Positions 27,001 through 35,558 of a stretch of DNA of 64,000 bases are shown in pieces. A model generated the notes under the pieces. That model searched no databases and had not been told where the DNA came from. It worked only from the letters and a program-made list of their open reading frames with translations. Every line of letters begins with the position of its first letter. Position 1 is the first letter of the stretch. The translations under genes and the position numbers were made by a program. The DNA lies in assembly GCA_002633005.1 (NCBI GenBank), contig NMRA01000458.1:1-64000 (forward strand), read 5' to 3'. The stretch comes from Phoronis australis. Lineage: Eukaryota > Phoronida > Phoronidae.

Positions 27001-30000
27001 CCGATAGCCTGGGAGATTGTCTATCTACAGACAAAAAGCATACAAATCCTTTTAGAGACAGCCGAGCTATGGGTCTGCAAACCAAAACTGTGAAGAATGG
27101 CCGCCACAACGCCACCTTGCTTCTGATTTCACCAAAAAGCAACAGCCTTCGAACAATTCACGAGAAATATGTTGTCCGTACATTCCACGTTTTATACTAA
27201 ATGCGACCTGAGGCGTGCGAACAAAGAAACAAACAAGCAACAGTCTTGGAGTACTTTGTAAATCACTTTCTTGATGCCCAAAATATGAGTGCATCCTACG
27301 GCGAATCTCTTAACTCTGTTCAGTACTCTTAATCTCCAATGCAAAATTTGTTAAGTGAAATAAAAATTTACCACGAACGAGCGATGTGCTTTTCTGTTGT
27401 TCTTTGCCGGCATACTTTCCCGCGCGTCTACTGGAAAAGATGTATCCGAACGCTTGTGGCAGCAGGCGTTTCCTAATACTCCGAGTAGAGAGCTATCTTC
27501 TGGTACCCTTTTTCAATTGCCAGACTGAGAGATGAATCAAATAAGCACTTTTTTAATCTGACTCCCCGACAATAACACGTTGTACTACGATAGCTATAGG
27601 CTTCTCAGTTAAAAGATACGGTCTAGCCGTAATGCATCGACTGTATTAGCTATAAAGATCGGGTTTAAACGCTTTTCACCATTGAAAACTGCTAAATGGT
27701 TTGATATTTTTAACATGAGTTGGAGTATCTCCACAAGCACGTGAGAATTTGAAAAAAGCTCCTTTTCAGGGAAATACAAACTACCAGAGGACGCAAGAAA
27801 TGTCCAAACAGAGAAATTTCGGAAATATGGCAAGATATACAAAGAGAAAATTGGAGGCCAGAATTTCGTGCATATACACGAACCGGAAGACATGATGACA
27901 ATGCATAAACATGAAGGGAAATATCCGGTGCGAGGAATTGTGGATCTCTTGAAAGTCTACCATGAAAGAACAGGAAAACCAAAAATCTTAGTCGCGTAAG
28001 TATGCCTAATGAATTTGCCAGCTAAGACTTATATTGCAGTGTTGTCAAATATTGGGACATCCATAATTAATGAACCGAATACATAACTTCAACAAATGTA
28101 TGCTTATGAGAACCTAATTCTACTTTTGTTGTGGTTTCAGAAAACGAAAGCAAACCTTTTACCTGTTTTGAAAGTTTTTAGTGAACAACAAAATTGGAGG
28201 TGAAGCACGAGAGTTTTTAAACAGCAGTTTCGGTCAATCATCAAAAAATGACCTGATTCATCCCACAAACGGTACTGGTACACGGGCCTTTCCAGGGACA
28301 ATTACTCACCTCAGATTATCCACGGTACAGCTAAAGAAATCAGCTGCCCTCATTGTAATTGTAAACTGCAGCCATTTGGGGTTTAGATAATTCAGTACCG
28401 ATACCGGAATGTTTCAAAGCACAAAGTGTGGTGTACCTCATTAAGGTATTCATAATCGAGTTTTTCCTATTGACTAATTACTAAAGCAGGAACTCAGGGC
28501 CGGTGCAAATGTAGCTAACCAGAGGCAGAAAAACTATCCAATTAGGTCGCTATTTTTAACTGTTAGTTATATCATGCTTTGTAGGAGACAGAAGTTCCGT
28601 TTCGCGTTGGTACAGACGAAAAACTTGCAGTCATACCCTGAACAAAATCGCTTTTTTATTGGGCAGATTTCAGCAGCTATTCAGAGGCTTGTGAAACTAA
28701 GAATTCCAATCCTAACATGAAAATGCGCTTTTCGCACGCGGAGATGACATGCATCCGATCCTGGTCTGTTTCACACGCTGACTTTTAAAAGTACTAAAAA
28801 CATTTTTAAGGTCTTTGGGTCGACGTTGTGGCTCTGAGTGGCTTGAGTGATGAGATTAGGAAAAGTTGGGCGCTCTTGGCACACGTGCCGTTGCGGTAGG
28901 TGCCCAAAACGCGCCGAGTCGTTGTCGATTCCGTATCGTGTAGTTATTTTTTAAATATAAGGCAAGATGAGTATAACATGTGCAATGTCAGGAAAATTAA
29001 ATCGTTTACAGCACGCAGATGGCGCTGAACGTAGACCGTTTCTTGGTTATTAGGTCAAAGTTATAACTTTCATTTGATATTAAAAGATAAATTGTAGTGA
29101 AATTTGGAAAGGCCGGTCAGTTCTATACGTGGATATCTAAAACGCTTTAGGCGGTCGTGTATCGGCTAGTCTTTTGACGGAAACAAATTCGTATTATGCT
29201 GCGGAAAATATTGATATCTATTAGGTAAAAACAAGGGGCATGGTTTTGATTTTTATTGTTCGAAGTTGTAGGAAATCAGTGGCGGATCTAGGATACCATA
29301 AGGGGGGCAACATGTTGCCTCGAGGAATTGGGCAAAGCTGTATTGTATGTGCACAGGCCCGAAAGTTGTGGGGGCCGGGAATGTGGCCCTCCTGTTCGGA
29401 AAATCCATCGATGGACTAAAAGAAATAAATAAATTAAAAAAAAAAACGGGAGCACGATCCCTCATCCGCTACGTGTCCTAGTTGCTGAACTCAATATTTC
29501 CTCACGCTTCACGCTGTTTCATTTTGCTTGCAGCCCCTCCCCCCTAAATCCGCCTATGGAAATCAGGGGCGGATCCAGGATTTTGAGTTAGGGGGGCCAG
29601 GGCACGGGAATAACCAGAATTGCGGCAGATGTGTGCGCCCAGCCTAAAATGTGGGGACGCAGAGGCCTCGAATGTTTGGGGTTGCGGACCTGCTGACTAA
29701 ATAAAAAACAAAAAAGGTAAACGGGGCTTGTTCAGTTTGCTCAGGCCTATGCATTGTTTATTCACCCCCCTNCATGGGAATAACCAGAATTGCGGCAGAT
29801 GTGTGCGCCCAGACTAAAATGTGGGGACGCAGAGGCCTCGAATGTTTGGGGTTGCGGACCTGCTGACTAAATAAAAAACAAAAAAGGGTAAATGGGGTTT
29901 GTTCAGTTTGCTCAGGCCTATGCATTGTTTATTCACCCCCCTTCCCCCGACGAACCCCTGCTTGCGCGCATCCGAACTCACAAATGGTATCTGGTAGAAT

Positions 30001-33000
30001 TTTAGGGGGGCCATGGCCCCCTTGCCCTCCCCCCTAAATCCGCCACTGGCAATACACCTTCTATAAAGCATATCTTATTTTATTGATCACTTTCTGTTTC
30101 TCAATTGGTAACAGATTGCTCCACATGTATACTCAGATTGGGAATGATTACCTAGCTTTAAATTAGATAACATTTGAATATTTCTTCAGACCATGCTACA
30201 TGTAGATATGCTACCTGACGCCCTCGCTGGTTAGAATCAATAATTAACTGGTAATTATTTTCAATCTCACAACAAGTTACTTGTAATCTAAGTAAGACAA
30301 TTGAGCCCAATTTTATGACTATAAAATCAGGAGTCTGTTTATGTAGTAGGAGGGTTGAATTAAGTAATTTTCTACGTCTGCACATTCATGAATTGATAGA
30401 CATTGTCTTTGTACCCTGAATGTCGATATATGCAATCGTTCATCAATGTACTCGAACATGTATCAAATTGGACGAGTGGTCATGCGACCTAATACTGCAT
30501 GTGCGAAACTGGAATACTTCAAAAACCGCCTGATAAGGTTTTTGGTTGAAACTCAGATATGTTTAGTCTATCTGAGGTTGAAAATTGTTCATTTCTGCTT
30601 TCAGAACTGGAGAAGAACACCTTTACTACAGGACAAAATTGCAACAACAGCTCTTGCGACCAGACATGGTCAGTTACTATCTCGATATTCAAGGGGGAGT
30701 AGCAGACGATTTTATTACTAGAATTCGCGCCATTTTGGATGACAACAAGGAAGTGATGAACCTTTCAGACGAACTGTTTAACTATGCCTGTGAAGGTAAT
30801 AGCACGTGTCGCTACAGCGATAAGATGTACTTTGATGCATCTTTCATGGAAGTGTTAAGATAACTTGAGCAAAGTCAGTTAATTGTTTGAGGGGGGGAAG
30901 ATTCTTTATGCCAACATCTACCGAAAATTAATCCTTCATTCAAACCTGTGTATGGGAAGTGCGTGCTCCGTAAATGAATCTGTCGATTCTATTATTTTAG
31001 ACTAATACTTCAACATAAGCGAAATGCTCCCCTGGTTAGTTATTTGGTTAAATGGAGCAGTCCATGTTAGACAGCAATGGCCAAGTGACATGGCTTAAAA
31101 TTTTGGCCTTCTGGTTTTGCTGCATTAACCAGACGGCCATTTAGATTACAGTGAATTTCTACACTTGCATATCTAAGACTTATATTGTCTTCCAGCATAC
31201 TTGTTGTCAAAAATCTTTCTCGAACTGGCAAGAATTGGTACATGGGGTAAAACTGACAGGTCATGGGATCGAGGATAAACACGTTTGTAGTAAAGATACC
31301 GGTTTCACGTCAACTCGTTTTCTATTTGAACTGAGTGATTCACAATTCGAGGAAGACTTTTCTCATTGGTTCCGCTAGAACTTTCTCTGATGGTTCAACT
31401 GCACGTGAGTTTACAAGAAAAACTGAAAATATAGGTCGCAGGTCTCCATCAAACATTCACCATATGGCGAATATACGTCGCGGAACCGTAATGATTTCTG
31501 ATGAAATCAACTGGCCTTGATTTGTGTCATTTACCATCTCCTGGGATATATTTCGTGAAAAGTGACTCCAGACTTAACACAGAAATTTGGGCTTACCTCC
31601 ACATAATTATTTTTGAAAATAATTTAATCTCACTAGAGGCAATAATACAAAGGCTCTGAAACAATACCCGTACTCCTAATTAAAGGGGTAATTTTATCAA
31701 TTATTTCTCGACTGTGATGGACTCATAATTACTTAGTTATACATTTAGTCACCAATTGTGTAGTGGCAGCGTAAGACCGAATTTCTGTCTTGTGCTTTAA
31801 ATCACTTTCATGAAACGAACTCTTGATCTTAAGTTTTAGGGTCTCGAGTGATTTGTTTAAATAGCGTTGTAATCGAATTGCGGTACAACGTCGTCTTGGT
31901 TCGATTACCGATGTCTTTGTTAGAGACTGCTGGTATTTCTGATTTACGAACGGTTCTAAAGTTTACTTATTTAAGGTTGTCGTAATCACGAGAGAATATC
32001 GTATCCTGATTCTTATTACTGTAAGGAAAATGTATTTCTGAACCGAATTTACACATTTATTGTAACGGTAGTTGTGTACGGCCCGCCGGCTTCTGCCACA
32101 AGTTCAGTGACCCAAGTTGCATATTGTTTGTAGTTCATACCTTATTCGAAATGAACGGGAGTATTGAAACAATCCGCCCGTGTACCAGTAAATTGACCAA
32201 GTTTCACAAAAAGTGTTTGGTGATGACAAAATCTATCCTGCCTTATGTCATCAATGTAGATTATTTTCTCTTGAAAGAAGGAATAAATGACTAAAATGAC
32301 GCAAGGCCGGACATTCGTGTCCTCAGAGCATGGATGCTGTGGGTTGGTTTAGAATCTCTACTTATGCTTAACTCGTCAGCCCTTGTAGCCGGCTTCCATG
32401 CAGTTGACTGAATAAGTTCATTCTTCTGCATGTATTTAACTCAACTCGTGTTTCAGCTGTTGGTGCCGTTTCCTTTGACAAACGGTTGAACTGCATGTGT
32501 GACAACCCAGAAGCTGAAATAAAAGACTTCATAAGGGCGCTCAACGACTCTTTCCACTATATCAGTAAATCGATGGTATCTTTTCCTTGGTACAAGTACT
32601 TCCGGTCCCCAATGTACAGAGCGTTTGAAAAAGACTACAATTCCGTCAATGAGTAAGTATAATCCCGTGAAAATTGCCCACATACGTGACAGATTTGAGA
32701 GTTATGTTGAAGAAGAAATTATGCTGGTTTTGCAAAAAAATCGCAAAAAGCCGCTCAAGCCCGTTGCGTTGGCTAAAAATCGATTTAGGCGTTTTAGTTA
32801 CTCTCATAATAACTGGTCTCACAATATTCCTTAACGCAGTGCAATTCTATAATTCTGTTATCAACGGAAATGTCGAAAGTACCTGTTTTAGCCGCTCAAG
32901 AGAACACTTCAGAGTTTATTGGGGTTTGCTAGCCCTAATATTGCGAATTCGAAAATGGTTTATTGCTAGCGGCTTGAGTTGCCGGCTCATTCGACACAAT

Positions 33001-34551
33001 TAACTACAATATTGAACTGCTTTCTAATTCACACTGCAGCATTTCCATCTTCACATAATCCACTCTTATAACTGTTTTAGATTGTCCAAAAAGTATACGG
33101 ATGAAGCATTTGAGCGTCTGGAGGAATCTAAGTCGAGAGGGGAGCTCCCTGAAAATAACACTTTTATTATGCAGTTGCTTACCCAGGAAAATCTAACCAA
33201 AGACGAAGTGATGGCGGCAACCACGGCTTTATTTGTTGGCGGAGTCGAATCGGTGAGATGAAAGTGAAGGTGTTATTGATTTAATATTTTAGAATGCACT
33301 ACTATTATTTGTATTCAACATGTTTTTTGTTATTGTGTAATTGCATAAAATTAATGCAGAACGAATGCTAATTTAAGAAGTAACATGTACAATTTTGTAC
33401 GGTTGCAGCCAGGATCGGCGACTCTTGACATGTTGTACAATCATTGTCACGTTTTATAAGAATTTTGCTTATTTGTTTTTACGACGGAAAATTATTTCAG
33501 ACAGCAAAGACTTTAGGATGTCAGCTCTATCTGTTGGCGACAAATCCAGAATGGCAAGAGGCGGTACGAGAGGAAGTCAACGGGCTCCTCCCTGGCAAAG
33601 CACCGTTGACGGGCAAGATTATGAGCAGTATGCCTCAGCTGAAGTCTTTTGTGAAGGAGTGTTACAGGGTCGCCTTCCCCACAGTCTTTGGCAATGCCAG
33701 AATCCTTGACCACGACGTTGTAATGAGTGGATATCGTGTACCCGCGGGGGTAAGTGTACACGACTCAAGACATGCCCGGAAGTCGAATAATTGGAATAAA
33801 GCTGTGCAATCGATATCTATTTTGTTATGGTTTCTTTATTAAAGTTGTAAGCCATAAGTTCTTATATTAAAATGTTTTCCAAAATGCATTGTTGAATCCA
33901 ATTTAAAAGACATAGGATGTTTTTATGCATTTAAAGTTGTACCACAAGGCGGTCGTGCAGATTTGTTCTGTTTCAGTGAAGGTTATCCTTAACTTCTGTT
34001 GTGTTTTTCCCAGACCCAGATTGTGAGCAATTCCAACGCCGCTCTGCGTTTACCTGACTTCTTCCAAGACCCAAACAAGTTTAACCCACAACGTTGGCAA
34101 AGGGAACATAGAAAGGAAAACATTTTGCCACCAAATGAGGCCGCTGTGATTAACCTTCCATTTGGAAAGGGGATTCGGTCTTGCATTGGAAAGCGATTTG
34201 CAGAGCAAGAGATCTATCTGGCATTAACAAAGGTATGAATCAATTTGGCTCCAACAGAACGTCAAAGAAATGCTTTGAGTTTTAAAATACAAAAATGTAG
34301 ACTTTATTATTTTCATTAACACCTGTTACGTTGGGCTTTCTTTGATATGCCAGCTACTCGGTTTGTCATTAGCATCAAGTTATTTTCGATGTCTTTAGAA
34401 TAATAGTTAATGTCATCTTAATATCTGTCTCTGATTTCAGATACTTCAGCACTTCCGGGTTGAATATCACCATGCCCCCATAGAGTTCATGTCAAATGGG
34501 ATGTTCACAGATCTCGAATATTCCCCAAAGCTCCGGTTCGTCGACATCTGA
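8840..34551 (+). CDS. Mitochondrial-clan cytochrome P450, complete gene (gene 1, 8 exons)
   Basis: Exons 8840-9059, 27770-27995, 30605-30795, 32457-32652, 33081-33252, 33501-33749, 34014-34232 and 34441-34551 all have GT/AG borders. They join in frame to 1584 nt (527 residues plus TGA), a normal length for mitochondrial P450s. Seen: a basic N-terminus (MLSQAIRSGVKCAARK) consistent with a mitochondrial presequence; the proline-rich hinge IPGPKPYPLIG; a helix-C GEEHLYYR stretch (WxxxR region, with Tyr in place of Trp); the I-helix GGVEST at about 331-336; the K-helix LKSFVKECYR with Glu388 and Arg391; PQRW in the meander; and the haem loop FGKGIRSCIG with Cys475 as the thiolate ligand, followed by the basic pair Lys478-Arg479. 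Known for the clan: the two K-helix lysines and the post-Cys basic residues dock adrenodoxin-type ferredoxin. Inferred: a monooxygenase of the mitochondrial inner membrane, substrate unknown. The orthology group (CYP10, 11, 24, 27, 44 etc.) cannot be assigned here. Confidence 0.94.
9737..10583 (+). pseudogene. THAP zinc-finger relic with second exon (copy b)
   Basis: From 9737 the frame reads CYLPWCKSSTGGHKFPKDP, then LLQAWRIVVKR, and CVCSMHF near 9887. This gives the THAP signature C-x4-C, HKFPKDP, Trp, C-x2-H-F. In-frame stops follow, and a GTAAGT donor lies at 9929. An acceptor at 10496-10497 opens a second exon, ERKRLKPAALPSIL, which is the usual sequence after a THAP domain (KxLKPxAxPtIf), ending at TGA 10581-10583. 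It sits inside P450 gene 1 intron 1 on the same strand. A transposon or retained host-gene fragment; the catalytic region is absent. Confidence 0.72.
9991..10019. repeat. Perfect 12-bp hairpin
   Basis: TCCACTGAATAA, a CGGGT loop, then the exact reverse complement. It lies within the putative intron of THAP relic (b). Confidence 0.8.
12112..12558 (-). mobile_element. tRNA-derived SINE (minus strand), interrupted by a MITE
   Basis: On the minus strand the head at 12488-12558 has a box-A-like TGGCCTAGTGTGATAGG and a box-B-like GCGTTCGAATCCC, spaced as in a tRNA. The body at 12112-12261 matches the + copy at 16900-17133 (cagaccgcctgcaa and cgagctgaggagct in reverse complement). Between body and head lies 12262-12487, a copy of the GCATGCGCGCACCC MITE, so the SINE is older than the MITE insertion. 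Confidence 0.72.
12262..12487. mobile_element. GCATGCGCGCACCC MITE, copy 1 (nested in SINE)
   Basis: Begins CGCATGCGCGCACCCAGGC. Internal blocks (GTGGATCTTTTACT, AGAGTTATGAATT, GCGGACCTTTTTGCCCAC) recur at 15243-15504 and 58462-58703. The right terminus is missing and the sequence passes straight into the SINE head. Confidence 0.7.
13685..13800 (+). repeat. Dispersed repeat, + copy (partner at 41768-41868)
   Basis: Contains CACGAGGGAAGTTGAAATTC, then AATTCATCAAAAAACACGC and ATTCGTGCACAGCACAG. The reverse complement of 41768-41868 carries the same blocks in the same order. Confidence 0.75.
14372..14720. repeat. Diverged direct repeat, copy 1
   Basis: GATTTACATGTTTATGTATCT, AATGACAATAAAT and the following ~300 bp recur in the same order at 14744-15105. 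The copies are strongly diverged and lie nearly head to tail. Confidence 0.7.
14744..15105. repeat. Diverged direct repeat, copy 2
   Basis: Second copy of the ~350-bp unit. Here 14845-15096 is open, but the equivalent stretch in copy 1 is not, so I do not call a gene. Confidence 0.7.
15243..15504. mobile_element. GCATGCGCGCACCC MITE, copy 2 (both ends present)
   Basis: Left end GCATGCGCGCACCCAG and right end GGCGCGCGCATGC form inverted termini around a C-run. The internal blocks are those of the copies at 12262 and 58462. 262 bp, no coding capacity. Confidence 0.75.
15955..16655. mobile_element. Candidate 0.7-kb element with TAACTCACGC termini
   Basis: TAACTCACGC at 15955 and its exact complement GCGTGAGTTA at 16646-16655 bound a segment whose + strand is markedly poor in G and rich in A/C, unlike its flanks. 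Two open frames (16093-16344 and 16363-16641) fill it, but I recognise no domain. It could be a non-autonomous element. No clear target duplication is visible. Confidence 0.4.
16900..17133 (+). mobile_element. tRNA-derived SINE (+ strand)
   Basis: The head starts GGAGGCAGTGTTGCCTAGTG (box-A-like) and has GGGATCGAGTCCCACTGG (box-B-like). The body ends in a T-rich tail after ACCAGACCGCCTGCAATTA. The uninterrupted body lets the minus-strand copy at 12112 be recognised as split. A free tRNA gene is unlikely, because no acceptor-stem pairing or CCA-type end is evident. Confidence 0.75.
18848..18935 (+). repeat. Inverted dispersed repeat, left copy
   Basis: Contains ATGACCCCGTGAG, GGGTCTAAATTTAATGTGAA and AAAATGACCCC. 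The reverse complement of 19826-19905 carries the same blocks. The two copies bound about 1 kb and could be the termini of one element. Confidence 0.6.
19826..19905 (-). repeat. Inverted dispersed repeat, right copy
   Basis: TTCACATTAAATTTAGACCCC is the exact complement of the core of the left copy at 18848. ATGACCCC motifs lie at both edges. Confidence 0.6.
20042..21245 (+). mobile_element. LINE 3' half, L1/Tx1-like (broken)
   Basis: Three open pieces in shifting frames read as one protein. The first has SIFMFIWNNKVERVKRDVLI and YEEGGVKMLNV. The second (20382-20837) has LFELGTRIAKSNITNFGNDF and PFWNEILSNW. The third (20966-21244) has LQFKLLHKILVTNSFL and VDSDVCTFCHSQSETVVHI. This is the post-RT thumb region and the CCHC-like zinc knuckle (CxxC...HxxxxC) of L1/Tx1 LINEs. 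Frameshifts near 20100, 20330 and 20840-20970 make it dead. It is an insertion in P450 gene 1 intron 1. Confidence 0.85.
22382..22456 (+). pseudogene. Short Tc1/mariner transposase fragment (tentative)
   Basis: The frame reads LLEDGVIFMDDNARLVQG. This matches the FMDDNARPH block, with the second catalytic Asp, of Tc1-like DDE transposases. A stop precedes it by a few codons and another follows at 22454-22456. Flanking sequence gives no further domain I can trust. Confidence 0.45.
23583..25045 (+). mobile_element. TTAA-flanked THAP-bearing element, copy A (Kolobok-like, rearranged)
   Basis: TTAA lies at 23579-23582, then the terminus AGGAGAATGCCAC. Ends in GTGGCATTCTCCT at 25033-25045, followed by TTAA (25046-25049). 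Inside, about 24215-24469 is an inverted copy of the first ~255 bp, ending in its own GTGGCATTCTCCT and TTAA (24470-24473). So 23583-24469 is itself a TTAA-bounded foldback, and 24474-25045 is the 3' part shared with copies B and C. TTAA target sites plus a THAP exon are the hallmark of the Kolobok superfamily. No catalytic domain is visible. Confidence 0.8.
23755..23990 (+). pseudogene. THAP zinc-finger exon of TTAA element copy A
   Basis: One frame gives CIVPACPNYEAAKKAGISFF. After a shift near 23820 the next reads FRLPREPEMLRKWLAV, then ACGRHFVDSDFSDEF. The C-x4-C pair, FRLP, the Trp and the C-x2-H-F pair are all present, so every zinc ligand of the THAP C2CH finger is intact apart from the frameshift. 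The same exon occurs in copy B. Confidence 0.78.
27770..27995 (+). CDS. P450 gene 1, exon 2
   Basis: Acceptor CCTTTTCAG, donor GTAAGT, phases 1 to 2. It contains no usable Met start, so a simple Met-initiated ORF scan misses it. It encodes the A-helix and beta-1 region, including YGKIYKEKIG and HEPEDMMTMHKHEGKYP. This aligns with the DPKDVVNMYRHEGKYP stretch of gene 2 exon 2, the clan's 'YGxI ... dPxd...h.EGkyP' signature. The codons join exactly to exons 1 and 3. Confidence 0.92.
29277..29558. mobile_element. MITE with CAGTGGCGGATC termini, 5-bp duplication GAAAT
   Basis: Begins CAGTGGCGGATCTAGG, ends CCTAAATCCGCCTATG, and is flanked by GAAAT at 29272-29276 and 29559-29563 (exact). Immediately followed by a second element of the family. 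Confidence 0.85.
29564..30048. mobile_element. Second MITE of the CAGTGGCGGAT family, containing an N-junction duplication
   Basis: Begins CAGGGGCGGATCCAGG and ends CCTAAATCCGCCACTG. Flanks are GAAAT (left) and GCAAT (right), 4 of 5 identical. Its length is inflated by the 169-bp duplication around the N at 29772. Internal blocks (GCGCCCAGCCTAAAAT, TCGAATGTTTG) also resemble the GCATGCGCGCACCC MITE. Confidence 0.75.
29603..29942. repeat. Tandem duplication (~169 bp) with a single N at the junction
   Basis: 29603-29771 and 29773-29942 are nearly identical (a few substitutions and one G insertion), separated by one N at 29772. The pattern points to two overlapping contigs or haplotypes joined end to end by the assembler. 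Confidence 0.85.
30605..30795 (+). CDS. P450 gene 1, exon 3
   Basis: Acceptor CTGCTTTCAG, donor GGTAAT, phases 2 to 1, 191 bp (identical in length to gene 2 exon 3). It begins TGEEHLYYRTKLQ, the helix-C segment that corresponds to GEEWxxxRS in mitochondrial P450s. It continues through LLRPDMVSYYLDIQ and VADDFITRIR to the D/E-helix. Confidence 0.92.
30796..32456 (+). other. Intron 3 of P450 gene 1, no assignable feature
   Basis: No repeat boundary or coding signal found. Introns 4 to 7 (428, 248, 264 and 208 bp) are likewise plain. Confidence 0.7.
32457..32652 (+). CDS. P450 gene 1, exon 4
   Basis: Acceptor CGTGTTTCAG, donor GTAAGT, phases 1 to 2, 196 bp (the same length as gene 2 exon 4). 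It encodes the E/F-helix region with VGAVSFDKRLNC, matching the clan's 'E.i..v.fd.Rlg', and then SFPWYKYFRSPMY, which is nearly shared with SFPWYKYMKTPLY of gene 2. Confidence 0.92.
33081..33252 (+). CDS. P450 gene 1, exon 5 (G to I helix)
   Basis: Acceptor AACTGTTTTAG, donor GTGAGA, phases 2 to 0. It encodes LSKKYTDEAFERLEE, then the I-helix up to LFVGGVES. The I-helix oxygen-activation motif is split by the following intron after the Ser codon, at the same point as in gene 2. Confidence 0.92.
33501..33749 (+). CDS. P450 gene 1, exon 6 (I-helix end, K-helix ExxR; fused exon)
   Basis: Acceptor AATTATTTCAG, donor GTAAGT, phase 0 at both ends, 249 bp. It encodes TAKTLGCQLYLLATNPEW, the K-helix KECYR, and VFGNARILDHDVVMSGYRVPAG. 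Gene 2 has an intron inside the Arg codon of the equivalent ExxR. Gene 1 has none, so this exon equals two exons of the usual arrangement. Confidence 0.93.
34014..34232 (+). CDS. P450 gene 1, exon 7 (haem-binding loop)
   Basis: Acceptor TGTTTTTCCCAG, donor GTATGA, phase 0 at both ends. It encodes FNPQRW (PERF-type meander) and the cysteine loop FGKGIRSCIG followed by KRFAEQE. The Phe, two Gly, Arg and Cys of FxxGxRxCxG are all present. Confidence 0.95.
34441..34551 (+). CDS. P450 gene 1, exon 8 (C-terminus)
   Basis: Acceptor CTGATTTCAG. It encodes ILQHFRVEYHHAPIEF and ends SPKLRFVDI, then TGA at 34549-34551. The segment matches the beta-3/beta-4 C-terminal part of P450s. I found no AATAAA in the next 600 bp, only an ATTAAA near 35134, so the 3' UTR end is not fixed. 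Confidence 0.9.
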   Translation: MLQHFRVEYHHAPIEFMSNGMFTDLEYSPKLRFVDI

Positions 34552-35498
34552 AAATCTTGCGATAAAAACCTGGGTCCCGGAAAAATCCATTAATCTCCGA
34601 ACTCCAACTATAAATTTTTCTCGATATTGTTGTGTTCAAATTTGAAGTGGAAATCTTAAGTTTGAACTCGAGTTTTTAGGTTATCTAAAAGGGTCGTCAA
34701 GCGCGAACTTGTATTAGTAAGTACTCGATGGCGCACTTCATCAAATACATTTTTAATAAGTTCATACTAAAAGAGAACGAACAATTTAAACACTAACTTG
34801 AGGTTCATGTTCAGAGATTCGTTTTCAGGTACACTGATTTAAGATTTGAAAGCCAGCTGTGCACTATTGCCAGACATTTAAATGAAATACACTAAATGTG
34901 AAATGAGATCTGAGTGCACAAAGTTGATGCCCTGCTAGAAGTTACGCAATTGATAAAAATCCTTCCGGTTTATTATTGCTTTTCTGTAATAGAGTTGTGC
35001 TGGAATTGAAACTCAGATATAAAAGGTTTTTGCTCTTTCTGTTTAACTTTCTGTTTTTTTTCAACATTTCATATCTGCTACATGTATAATTATTTACACG
35101 AAAATGTTCAGAAAATATAATTCAAAAACGGAAAATTAAAATGCATAACCAAGGCCATTTCCCAACCTTATCCAAGCACTTGCCCAGTCAGCTACAAAAA
35201 CCTCCGCAACCGTCAAGGAGTCACTGCCTTGCCCTGCACCCTCTCCCCATGCGCCATTTACCCATCAACACGAAAACACAATCGTATCACTGCACCCTTT
35301 AAGCTGGTTTGTGATGAGAAACGAAGATAAAAACTCACACCAATTTTGCTCCTCTCAGATGGATCGCATCAATTTTCATAAACATAAACCAGAACCAACT
35401 GTTGTTTGGCTTGATTTTAATCTTCCGTATTTCAGTTTTCAGACCGGAAAAACAGCCAAACTACCTCACGACCTGGATTATGAGATGTCAATTTTAAA

Positions 35499-35558
<60 letters not shown>

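Larger units (their letters stand above)
9060..27769 (+). other. Intron 1 of P450 gene 1 (18.7 kb, transposon-rich)
   Basis: The intron is far longer than the other six (208 to 2609 bp) and holds almost all the mobile DNA listed between these positions: a THAP relic, two SINE copies, MITEs, a LINE 3' half, a Tc1-like fragment and TTAA-element copy A. Stretches at 10600-12100, 12560-13680, 17140-18840, 21430-22370, 22460-23578 and 25050-27769 hold nothing I can assign. ORFs there, for example 25411-25818 (135 codons), show no recognisable domain. Confidence 0.8.
27996..30604 (+). other. Intron 2 of P450 gene 1
   Basis: Holds the two MITE-family elements at 29277-30048. The rest (27996-29271 and 30054-30604) shows no assignable feature. 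Confidence 0.75.

Noticed and set aside
33395-33842. Three overlapping + strand frames over P450 exon 6
   Set aside because: Only the frame entered at 33501 matches P450 and joins in phase with its neighbours; the rest reads into introns.
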